DNA of 64,000 bases from Plantago major (lineage: Eukaryota > Streptophyta > Magnoliopsida > Lamiales > Plantaginaceae). Positions within the stretch are counted from its first letter, which is position 1. Every line of letters begins with the position of its first letter. Position numbers and translations under genes: made by a program. The notes under the pieces are model-generated. The model worked only from the letters and a program-made list of their open reading frames with translations. It ran no database searches and was not told the origin of the DNA. The stretch is from assembly GCA_026545765.1 (NCBI GenBank), contig JAIFAC010000135.1:62001-126000 (forward strand), read 5' to 3'. Shown in pieces: positions 1 through 11,227 of this stretch.

Positions 1-1340
1 CGTGAGGTTAACGTTTTAGCACTTAAATTATCAGTTAAGTGTTCTTATGATGATGTTGGTTTGGTATATTTGTATCATCCATACCAAAATCGTTATGTAA
101 GGGGAGCACATGCCACCAGGGGTTGTCTCGATTAATTTATTTTGTCCTCCCATTTCTATTCATATTAAACGTAAACTATATCATGACGTCGCCACGGGAA
201 TTTTGTGCAATTAGTTGCATTTTTAGCCATTATATATATTTCAATGTTTATTTTTTGTATGTAGGCTGCATTTATAGTTTTTATTAAATCTTATATAAAT
301 TTATCTACAAAACTCCGAATTTTTTTTTGAACATATATTTAAAGTTTCCGCGCCAAGACGAATTCATCTAAAACATTTTGATTTTATGACTCGCATGTTT
401 ACATAGAGTCGGCTAACAACAATATTATCTAATATCTACTATAATTGTGTACTTAAATGAAACTATACGCATATTCTTCTCGAGTTTTTTTTTTTTATTT
501 GATATGGATCAAGGCAAAATTTTATGTCTTATGGTTGCTGAAAATGTGGAAGGTTTTCCAGCCAAATTAAGAACTAAATTTGTTCGAAATTTTGAGTGGT
601 AACATGTAGCAATTGAAAGGGATTGTTGTTTACACGGCTGTTTGGATAGAGGTTAAAACCAAGATAATCAGGTTAGAATACGTGTTTTGAGGTGTTTTTA
701 ACCAGATTTACACGATTGTAAAGTGATTAAATTTATTAAATCAACAAATTTCAGCTTTTCCCTTTTATTTCACTTTTCAAATAATTCCAGGCATTTGATG
801 GAGAGTTTTGTTCCATTGAATTTTGCCAGTTTAAACGTGAGGCTAGCGTGTTAGCACATAGATTATCAGTTGGGTGTTCTTATGATGATGTTGGTTTGGT
901 AGATTTGTATTATCCATACTAAAATCGTTATGTAAGGGGAGCACATACCACCCCAGGGGTTGTCTCGATTAATTAATTTTGTAACGTAAACTATATTGTG
1001 ACATCACCACGGGAATTTTGTGCAATTAGTTGCATTTTTAGCCAGTATATATTTCACTGTTATTTTTTTGTATGTTGGCTGCATATATAGTTTTTATTAA
1101 ATCTCATATAAATTTATCTACAAAACTTCGAAAAATATTTTGAACATATATTTAAAGTCGCCGTGCCAAGACAAATTCATCTAAAATATTTCGATTTTAT
1201 GACTCACATGTTTTCATAAAGTCGGCTAACAACAATATTATCTACTATAATGATGTACTTAAATGAAACTATATGCATATTCTTCTCGAGTTGTTATTTT
1301 TTTATTGATATGGGTCAAGAAAAATTTGATGCTTCTATTT
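1..1340. repeat. Tandem direct duplication, two units of about 0.5 kb
   Basis: The first unit runs from the window edge to about 530 and the second from about 836 to 1340. They match almost base for base over long stretches, for example around 45-150 against 880-985, and 445-500 against 1255-1305. The spacer at 530-836 is not repeated. No long open frame covers either copy. The pair lies upstream of a Helitron relic and could be part of its non-coding or lost first-ORF region, but I see no motif that proves this. Unit 1 may extend beyond the window. Confidence 0.8.
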
Positions 1341-1700
1341 TTGACAATAGGCTCCATCAGATGGGGTCGAGTGCAAAATATTATTCGGGACATATTTGAC
1401 TTGGATACGGTAGGAATATCATTTATTTGTGATTCTTAAATGGAGGAGGTTCGTGCGGAGTCAAAGTTTACACTGCACGGCTATGATAAGGAAGAATAAC
1501 CTTAAGCACGTGTTCGTTCTCCACCATCACGTAAATTTGTTAAGTTATTGTTATCATTGACGAAATATGGCTAAATTACCTTACTACTTAGTATAAATAA
1601 AATACAGGTGACTAAGCTGCTGTTGTATATGAGCTTCAATTATAATTTAAATCTTTATAGAGATCTCTCACTATTAAAAAGAAAATATGAAAGATTTATG

Positions 1701-1952
1701 TACTACTTCGTTTCGAATAGCTTTAATTTGATTTTTAAACAATTTTTCTAACTTTGACTATTTAATTAGTTTTGAATCAAAATGTAAAATGTTCATTTTT
1801 TTATATAATGAAACTTTAGGGGCTAAATTTTCATCATATAATTTAATTGAACATTTTACATTTGCGGTTTAAGATTAATTCTTAGTCAAAGTTGGAAAAG
1901 TTTAACTGCAAAAAAGTCAAAGTGAGAAGCTATTCCCGGGACGTAGGAAGTA
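1701..1952. mobile_element. Stowaway-like MITE
   Basis: About 250 bp, AT-rich and non-coding. The left end starts TACTACTTCGTTTCGAATAG and the right end, read on the other strand, starts TACTTCCTACGTCCCGGGAA. Both continue into the same AGCTT word, giving terminal inverted repeats with TA at each edge. Size, TA target and termini fit Tc1/mariner-derived Stowaway elements. Confidence 0.6.
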
Positions 1953-2890
1953 CTACATTATTCCACAATAATTTTTTTATATATCTATATATCCATGAAT
2001 CGAATTAGTTTTCTACGCTTCTTATCGGTCCATTTGTCATGCCACGTAAGTATACTCAATTTTTATCGCTATAAAAGTTTGTGGATGGTGTTTTCGCTAC
2101 CACGCTCATCTTGATGTCTACAACAATTAGTAAGGGCAATCCGGCCCATTCATATATTTCCTTAAATGTTGCTCCCTTATTTATCTTCCATAATCATTAA
2201 TTGCGTTATTTAGTTGTTCTGATGCATAAAATCTCCATGGATTTGTTTTCTAATATGTACATCACATTAGTATTAAGATTTTCAATAGTAAAGACAATAT
2301 TGAAGCTTTTGAATAACATTCTAAACATGAAAGATTGCAGTCCATAAAAATATTCAAAGGAGTATATGAAGTTTAATTCGAACTTCTTCAGTTCAAATGA
2401 ATCTTCATTCTTCTGTTGAGTATAGACAGACCAATTTGAAGCTAAGCTCTGTTTTTTCTTTCATAATTCTATGTCCTCTGAACTGATAAAAAATGGATGT
2501 TGATTAGTAACAATTAAACAGTAGCAATTCTAAGGAATAGATTAGGAGTTGATAAACTAAACACTCTTTGCCAATCAACTCAGTTTTATAACAATAACAT
2601 CCATCTAAATTTAGTGAAGCGAGTCAAATTTGTTATATCAAATAACATATTCCTGTTCGACATTCCAACCGCAAATTTGGATATTATGGAATCGAAGCTA
2701 CTGTCAGATTTACTCTCACATGTATATATTCTATACATTGTATACTATGCTGGTATTTGTAATTAAAAATTATACATGTTGAATAATTAGTTGAATCACT
2801 TAAATGTACAAGTTGAATAATTTAAAAATCATATAATAATGTGATCAAAATTATACATGTTCATAATTCAAGTAGCTCATGAAGTCTATG
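1953..2890. other. No gene seen
   Basis: AT-rich sequence with stops in all frames. It may include unrecognisable upstream parts of the Helitron relic that follows, but nothing in it can be named. Confidence 0.5.
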
Positions 2891-2912
2891 GTAATTTAAT
2901 AGGCATCTCCAT

Positions 2913-5345
2913 ATGTTCTTCCTTAAATATAATATTGAAGATTATATATGTGCTGAGCTTCCAGAAAAAGAGAAACATTTGGAACTGTATGAAGTCGTGT
3001 CAAATCGCATGATGCACGGTCTGAGTGGTCGAATGCAGCGTACTGCTCCGTGCATGGAGAAGGGTAAATGTACGAAATTCTTTCCCAAGAGTTACAATGA
3101 GAACACGTAGACATATGAGAATGGGTACCAGATATACAATAGAAGGGATACATATGAAACTGTTGAAAAAAATGGCCAAGTGCTTAACAATAGGTTTAAT
3201 CTAACTGAGTCGCATTTTTTCGCTGTTTGAATTTTCAGATAATTAATATCAATGTGTATCCTGTTATTAAGTTATTCCATTATTACAAATTTGTCTAGAT
3301 ATGTAATCCCATATAATCATCAATTGATGTTGAAGTATCAAGCATATGAACATAGAATTATACAATCAGGGGTTGTCCTTGAAGTATTTGTTTAAGTATA
3401 TATCCAAGGAGAGTGATAGTGTATGGCTTAGTTTTGTGGACAAGAACAATCCAGATGAAATCATGAGGCATGTTGACGGCCGGTATGCTTTGCATGTGAA
3501 GTTATATGGAGAATATTTGAATTTCCATACATTACAAGAATCCTGCAATTGAGAGGTTATCATTCCACTTGGAGGGTTAGCAAAGTGTGAACATTAAAGA
3601 TGGTGAATACATGCTCGATTACTTGAGAAGCCATATGCAAAGCGGACAAAATTCTTACATTGGTTCGAACTGAACAAAGTCGATCCTGAAGCTCGAAAGC
3701 TTTTGTATGAATTGCCACAAATTATTGTTGGAATGAAAGAGAGAAGATATGGTCTCGCAGAAAGACAAATGCACAAAGTGTTGCGCATATACATAATGTG
3801 AGCATTATTAATGAGAACCAGTACTACATGAGATTCATGTTGAATCATGTAAGAGATGCGACTTGCAATGAGGATATGAGAACGGTCAATGGTGTTATTT
3901 ATTATCCATACAAGTCCGCATGTGGTTCCTTAGGTGATCTTATTTGATGACAGGGAGTACGATAGTGGAATAATTGACGCAAGTTACTAGGCTTCTTCCC
4001 CTGTCATCTATTCACAATGTTGTTTCTATCTCACATCATCATGTCAATTCCTAAAGATGTTTGGTTGAAGACATTGGAATTCCTATCAGATGACCTATTG
4101 AATAACCAACACAAGAGGAAAAACAGTCCATGTACTAACAACTATGGTTCAATATAATTTTATTAGACATACTTAAATATATATGCTTTATTACATTCAT
4201 ATTTTGTATTACAATATACATGTCTGAAATTCACGGATGACCAGATTAAATATTTGTCTTTATTGGAGATTGAAAATCTTCGAAGACTAAAATACAATTG
4301 TCATACCTTTAGAGGACATCATAAACGGTGCTACGAACCAGTTCATAGTGGATGAGACGTCTAACGATAAAGATGCTGAGAGCGAAGAGTTCAATTCGTT
4401 GTATCCACGATTGACTGAGGAGCAACGTACAATCTACGAGAAGATAATATCTTCTGTCAATTCGGGTGAAGGTTGAGTGTTGTTCTTTTTTGGATATGGA
4501 AGGACTTGGAAGACTTTTATATGGAGAATTTTATGCTCGGAATCCAAAGGAGATATAGTTCTCCCAGTTGCATCGAGTGGTATTACATACCAGCTTCCAA
4601 GGGGTGATGCAGCTCATTCGAGATTCAACATAACACTTCATCCTAATGAGGACTCAATATGCTCAAAGATCAATGCAAATTCTGATGTTACAGAGTTATT
4701 AAAGCTTACTAAGCTTATTATATGGGATGAGGCTCCTATGACAAATAAATTTTCTTTGAGACAGTTGATCGGAGCTTGAAAGATGCTATGCATCGCCCTC
4801 ATGACCCTTTTGGTGGCCTTGTGGTTGTTTTTTTGTGGAGACTTCAGTCTATTCTTCTTGTGGTTTCTGGCGGGACCAAATACGATATAGTTAATGCAGC
4901 TATCTGCTCATCCAAAATATGGGCAACATGTGAAGTCCTCAAATTAACTAAAAACCTGAGGTTGCATGTCAATTTTTTGTTTCAATACTTTGAATTTGTT
5001 AAATTATTTACTATAGAGTTGATTAACATTAAATTACATCACATACAGTCTGGAAATTCACCTGCCGACCAGGCAATTCGCGGAGTGGATTTTACAAGTC
5101 AGTGATGGTGTTGCCGGTAAAAATAATGACGGTGAGGTTGATATTAAATTACCTAATGATCTACTCATCGTGAGGTAGTGATCCTATAAATACCATTGTT
5201 GACATTACGTACCCATCAATCCATCATTGCTAGAGCACTTGGTCAATCCGTCACTAGATGCAAATTACATCATTAATCGAGCCATTCTTGCACCTACAAA
5301 TGACATTGTTGATGAGATTAATGAGTACGTCATTTCCAAAATTCA
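2913..5345 (+). pseudogene. Decayed Helitron Rep/PIF1-like helicase
   Basis: Conceptual translation shows plant Helitron RepHel segments in their normal order, scattered over frames. A segment near 2940-3110 (AELPEKEKHLELYEVVSNRM, then a CMEKGKCTKFFPK cysteine motif) and one near 3320-3480 (YNQGLSLKYLFKYISKESD and DGRYALHVKLYGE) belong to the Helitron helicase-like Rep region. A stretch near 3630-3900 resembles the linker (WFELNKVDPEARKLLYELP). From about 4410 to 5130 comes PIF1 helicase: the Walker A loop is degenerate (GYGRTWKT, where GxxGxGKT is expected) and the Walker B-like IIWDEAPMTNKF is kept. Many stops and frame changes break it, so it is an old, immobile copy. The TC and CTRR ends of the transposon were not located. 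Confidence 0.85.
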
Positions 5346-5859
5346 TGGTGAGTATTGAATATTTAAGCGTTGATAGCTTGAGTAGAGTGGATAATGTATC
5401 TCTGAGTCTTCACGGTTGAGTTTCTGAATAATATCAATTGTTCTTAACTCCCTAATCACACGATTGTTCTTAAGGTTGGTTACATGATCATAATGTTGCG
5501 TAACATTGATTAGGCTTCCGAACTTGGCAATAGAACAAGGTTATAGTAACAAATCTTGGGAAGCATGTTAATTTAGGCAAATATGTTATTCGATTGAATG
5601 CGGAAAAAGGTATTAATACCTAGAATGATGATGAGTCCATCGGATGACACAAAATTCCATATTCTCATTTGACCACATAAAACTTGTGGGTGGACCTGAT
5701 GATTTTAGCGGGTTTTATAACACGACAAGACCTAACCCAAAAATTTTAAAACCTGCATCTAACCCTCAATTTTAAAGTCGAAGACCTAAAACCCGAACTC
5801 AACCCGAGTTTTGAAAAAATTAAAACACGAAAATAGTTGTCCACATTTTTTTTGGGGGA

Positions 5860-6215
5860 GGGGATCCCACCTAACCTACCTGGGCGAAAATGAATGTTTC
5901 CCCTCACGAAACAATTTCGCATGTTTTCGAATATTTTTTTGGCCTGGGGAAGTACCCCACCAACACTACCCCAGGTGAAATTTTTTTTATCTCACGTAAA
6001 CAATTTCTCACATGTTTTCGCGACAATTATTTTTTTGGTCGACGGTGGGGTCAGTAGGTACCCCACCCACCTTACCCAAGTAAATTTTTTATCTCACGAA
6101 AATAATTTTTCACATGTTTTGGGTCAACCCACCCTTACCCCAGGCGAAAAACTATTATCTCACGAAAATAAATCCCCACATGTTTTGGCAAAAACGTTTT
6201 TTGATTGGGGGTACA
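5860..6215. repeat. Minisatellite, about four degenerate units of 70-100 bp
   Basis: Each unit has a C/T-rich part with CACC and TACCC words followed by CTCACGAAAATAATTTCTCA-like sequence and ACATGTTTT. Copies sit near 5880-5935, 5955-6025, 6060-6120 and 6125-6190. Open frames across it are low-complexity by-products, not genes. Confidence 0.65.
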
Positions 6216-6359
6216 GGTCGGATTCTGGGCGGATCATGGGTCAAATTTAGGTACGGGTCGGGTTCTCAGACGGTCGGGTCCGGATCGGTCTTAAAGCGGG
6301 TCAGTTTGGTAGGGCGTTTTGACGGTGTAGCTCGCACTGCATATAAATAATTTGTCGAT

Positions 6360-7380
6360 TTAACCGTTCGCCAGGTCCTACCCAATTACAGGCTTATACG
6401 ATACGACTACATATGTTGTATACAAAGAGGTCTTCGACAAAGTATAAGGTAATTTTAAATTTATTACCTTATAAACCTTGAAGACTTGATTATATAGTTT
6501 ACAATAAATGATTACTATTAGCACATTGTGTTAACTCTTCTTTACATGTTATTTTACAGGAAATGATTGGTTTCAATTGATATCTTTATTACACATGTGT
6601 TTGGAATTTCGAATAATATAGTACTTTCTTATACTATGTTTTTTGTACATTATCTTTGAATAATAAATGTGTTGTTTCGAGACATTTTTATATATTTTTT
6701 AATAATCAATTTAATTTCGACGTACGTAAACTAGTTATATCTAAAAAAAATTAAAGATTTTTACTTAAAACATCGATAACATACATAAGCATTAAAAAAT
6801 AACATAAAATATTTACTCATAAAATATAAATGATTAAATCATTATACTTATACTATTTGAAAACATCAGTCCAACTCTCAAATCATTATTGCAAGTTTTA
6901 GTAAAATGTAAAGTGGTAATTAAAAATTGTCAAATCAATTCTAAATGCTACTGTAAACAACTTTGAGGTGTTGAAACTTTTGAGGTCCAGGTGGAATGGC
7001 GTGGATTGCTCGGTTTCTTTGTACTTTCAAAAGTCTAAGATCAAATTATATTGGAAGGAAAGGAAAAAAAAAGATCATGTTTTGGTTTTGGTGTTAGTGT
7101 TGATGATCATTAATCTGAGCAAACAGGCTGTTAATTAAGAATCAATCCACGTGGTCCGCCTGTCGCTACTATAAAATCATTAGCACGTTAGACATTATAA
7201 TTAGTTTCACATTATGTGCTTTCACTTTAAATACATCCATCAACAAGTACTACATATAATAACAACAAGATGAGTGCATCAAACTATTAACACACTTCAT
7301 CTCAGGAAAAAAGAAAAACAAGAGGAGGATCATTTGGAGAATTTATATTTATTCTTTTATCATAAAATAGTCATATCTAT
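6360..7380. other. No gene seen
   Basis: AT-rich intergenic DNA with no long open frame, no inverted-repeat element and no RNA gene that I can recognise. Confidence 0.5.
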
Positions 7381-7381
7381 G

Positions 7382-7616
7382 ACTCCCTCCATTTCAGAGA
7401 AAGTGTTACAACTTTCCATTTTCGACGTTTCACTAAAAGTGTTACAATTTCCATTTATGGAAATGAGTTAAATAACAAAACTCCCTATCTTTCACTTTTA
7501 TTACAATATGCCACTCAGTTAATATCTAATAATCAGAAAGGCCGGACCACTTGTACTTTCTACTTTTTCTTAAAATTGGTGCAGATCCAAATTGTAACAC
7601 TTTCTCTGAGGGAGTA
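7382..7616. mobile_element. Stowaway-like MITE
   Basis: The left terminus is ACTCCCTCCATTTCAGAGAA followed by AGTGTTACAA. The right terminus, on the other strand, is TACTCCCTCAGAGAAAGTGT followed by TACAAT. The element is about 235 bp and non-coding with TA at the right edge. Termini and size fit plant Stowaway MITEs. The open frames overlapping it are incidental. Confidence 0.8.
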
Positions 7617-8116
7617 TTTTATTAACATGAAATTTATTTATCATGGAATACATTCTAATTGCACCTTTAATACGAATTATGCTGTCGCAGTGCTCTATCG
7701 TTACATACCAAGTTATTAAGTAAAAATGGACATGAATACCGAAAATGAACCTGGTGATCAATGTATTGTTTAATGCTAAACACACGTGTTAATACTCCCT
7801 ACATTCTTATAGATTATTTACATTAGATTTTGAGGCGTTTTAAAAGGATGAACAAAAAGTTGGTCTGTGAGGTATGTAGAGATCAAAAATGTAAGAAGGC
7901 ATAATATGTAGAGAGATTTAAAAAAATGTAATGATAATTTTTTAAAAATTTAATTTGCCTTTTAAGACCATCACTATAGGAATATAATTATCCTTCTCTA
8001 CCCTCCACCGTACTCCTCACAAACTAAGGCTCTGTTCTTTTCAACTGAAAACTCATTCGGGCCTTCAACTCGCCTTCATTCAAATTTCGCCTTCGCCTGG
8101 CCTACCATTAAATTCA

Positions 8117-8157
8117 TATTATTATTATTATTGTTGTTGTTGTTGTTGTTGTTGTTG

Positions 8158-8197
<40 letters not shown>

Positions 8198-8206
8198 TAA
8201 TATTAT
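8117..8206. repeat. ATT/GTT/AAT compound microsatellite
   Basis: Successive runs of ATT, GTT (TTG), AAT and ATT triplets form a compound trinucleotide tract. The AAT half can fold back on the ATT half. Apparent open frames through it are poly-Leu/poly-Ile artefacts. Confidence 0.95.
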
Positions 8207-8209
8207 TTT

Positions 8210-9415
8210 ATAATTTATTTACACACCCGATCTTTTGTACGAGGAAAATAAGAAAATTTATCCAATTGAGTTATTTTCAACTTTTTTTTTTCTTTCTTTT
8301 TAACACGACTTTTAGTAGATCAACGAAAAAGAAAGATAGTTATAATTTGAACTAACAAAAACCTATATGTTCAAAAAAACTCCAAAACAAGTTAAACCAA
8401 ACCAAAAATCGGACCAAACTTTATAAAAATAATATTATATATCACAAATATTGAAAATGGCATTTATTCCTCTATATTATCTTCCTGCTCTATATTGCCC
8501 GGAATAGAGCGCCAAATTCTCAATGTCATCTCCTCACTGCTCATCGCTTTCTTTCCTCGTTCAATAAATCATTATCCACTCCACTGGACATTGATATCAT
8601 GTTGCAAAACCCAGATTTCAAGTTTACATACGCATAAAATTATGCAGAGTGGTAGCAACAATCACGATATTTGATATGTGTCTTCCATTTGAGGCATCGA
8701 TAAAGACCTTCCACGCCATTGGTTTTAAAGTTTGTTATACAATAATAAATAAAATGTAAAATGACGTAAAAAGAAAGAGTAAGAATGCGGTAGCATTTAC
8801 AAAATAATATATTTTTTTAATTGCGATTATATATACCATCATATAATTGTTATTATTATTACACAATAATTTCTTCGGGCCTCGCTTAGTTTCAGCCTGG
8901 CCTTCGCCTACCATCCATTCGGCCATTCAGCCAAGAATTTCATTAAGTTAAGAAAGTTTCATACTCCAAAATACTCTTTTAAAAACAATGTTAATTCTAG
9001 AGGCGACAGGAGTGTCATAATATAGGAAAGGTCTAAGGATCCGATTAATCAAAAAACACGAAATGAAGAACCCTCCATATGCATTTACCAAGCATAGCGA
9101 TGTGAAAAGTTGTTATGTCACGAAAACCCATATCCTACCTATCTTGTTATCACAAAAAAATCTGCCACGTTACCCAGTTGATATTCTTCCCGTTAGCATT
9201 TCCGGACAAGAAATTAGAAATAAGGACTCCACCTTTTTAGAAACTTGTCAAAATGAGCATGAAGCAACCCATCACATAAGTGGAGATTACATGGATCACA
9301 TATTTAATAAGGATTTATTTGCATATTCTACATAAGAACTTATTCCCAAACCCTGAGTTTTGCTCAAACTAAACGCTCTCCCTCAACTATCTGAGCACCC
9401 CACTCTTGGACCATT
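8210..9415. other. No supported gene
   Basis: AT-rich intergenic DNA. A 90-codon open frame at 9063-9335 (+) has no motif I recognise and no visible splice partners, so it is not called. Confidence 0.4.
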
Positions 9416-9910
9416 CCATTCTGGTGGGTGTCTCAAATACTTCTCATCCTTATTAACTATCATTACCCCACCCCCACCCTCTCACTCCCTACATTTTGAT
9501 GACTAATAACCACGATGACTAAATAACCACAACAAAATTTTCAAGATAATTTATTCTACTCTAGACGCTAAGTTGTAACAATGAAGCAATCTAGTAATTT
9601 CCAATGCAGATGCTAAGTGGATTGATAAACCAAAAAAAAGTATCATTTGCGATAAACAAAGCAATTTAAGCAATTTTTCACCCCCACCCTCTCGGTAGGT
9701 GTCTCAAATACTTCTTATGCTTATTAACTATCATTGCCCACCGAAGTTCTCTCACTCTCCACATTTTGAAGACTATTAAGTAATAACCACCACAAACTTT
9801 TCAAGATAATTTTTTCAACTCTAGACACAAGACTGTAACAATGAAGCAATTTCCAAAGCAACCGACAAAGTGGATTGATAAACCAAAAAAGTATCACTCG
9901 CAATACAAAA
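9416..9910. repeat. Tandem duplication, two units of about 240 bp
   Basis: Unit 1 (about 9420-9660) and unit 2 (about 9685-9910) share long words in the same order: GGTGTCTCAAATACTTCT, TTATTAACTATCATT, TCAAGATAATTT, GTAACAATGAAGCAAT and GTGGATTGATAAACCAAAAA. They differ by substitutions and small indels, so the duplication is not recent. It is non-coding. Confidence 0.85.
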
Positions 9911-11144
9911 GAATATTTTCCATCATATGGTCTACGAAGCTAATTGTAAATCCGATATAGTGTACAATAATTCTCCGATCTTCGGTAAACCAGTTAAGAT
10001 ATGTAATTTGAGCAAATTTATCAGTCCATTTGTCTTAATTTATTAGTCCATCCGTCCAAATTTATCAGTCCCCCGCCTCACACCACCAGCCACCACTCAT
10101 CCGCCTGCTGCTGCGCCTCCACCCACCGAAGCCTTGACAATGCCATTCCAAGTGAAAGAAAGTCGAGAGATGCAAATCCAATCAACATACATGTAAATAA
10201 CAAACAAAAGCTGAAGACTTAGGGTTTCGGGAGTGAAAACACCAGAGAAAACCAAACAACAATGGAAAATTGAAGAAGTAAAATAAAAGTGAAAAAGAAA
10301 GGAAAAACGGAATTTATACCTGATCTACAAAAGAATCTGGTTTAGTAACTAGAAAGCCCAAACCCACGGATAAAAAAACTACGACCCAATCTGCAAATTT
10401 GAGCCCAAAGTGCCATATAGTAGGACTCTCAAGAGTTTCCTAGAAGATTGAACTTTCATAAGTCATTTTATTTTGATACTTGATGAGTTTGAGTTTTTTT
10501 AGAGTCCGTAATATTTGAGACATTTTAAAGTGAGGAGGGAGGTGGAGCAGCACAGAAAATAATTGGAAACAAGGAAAGCAACCTCTAAAAACAAGAAAAA
10601 CTGAATGATGATGATGATGACCACAATCAAAGCCCCAACTCCCTCCTATACTATACACTAATACGGCTATACCCCACAGGGAGGCCAGCATGTCTCAGTT
10701 GGACATCATTAATTTCTCCAAAAGGCGTTGTACAAATCGACCCAATACTTGATTGATTTCTCACTTTCACCCCTCCATTACTGTATTCATTTCACACAGG
10801 CCAACCAAACCAAAACAAACCAAACCAAACCTTCACAGCTCCCCACCACTCCACTACACGACGAGAACTACTACACTCCCTCTTTCTCTTCTTGTATTCT
10901 ATGTACAGTGACTCAATCGAATCGACTCACTTCTCTTTCTCTCTCTAGAAATTCATCATCGGATCTGACTTCCCCGAACTTCAACCTTGTCCGATCTCTC
11001 CATTTCCCCACACACTATACCTCTATCTGTTCCTTACCCGTTATTCACCTCAAAGACACTACCTTTTTCTCTTTTTTCCAATTAATTCGGGCCGGGCCCT
11101 GATGGATCCGACATTGTAAGCCGGATGGGTTCAATCGGCGGCGA
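9911..11144 (+). promoter_or_regulatory. Upstream region and probable 5' leader of the WD40 gene
   Basis: No gene of its own is supported here. The last 300 bases before the start codon are rich in C and T (for example the CTCTCT tract near 10930-10945), as is common in plant 5' leaders. No clear TATA box can be assigned. Open frames here on either strand look like by-products of low-complexity sequence. Confidence 0.35.
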
Positions 11145-11183
11145 ATGATGAACAGAGCCGGTGAAGAAGAAGACGAAGAAGAA

Positions 11184-11227
<44 letters not shown>

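Noticed and set aside
7790-7990. Possible truncated MITE (TACTCCCTACATTCTTATAG)
   Set aside because: Only the left end is present, and the presumed right end does not pair.
9063-9335. 90-codon open frame on the plus strand
   Set aside because: No motif, no splice context and no leader; length is not beyond chance in this region.
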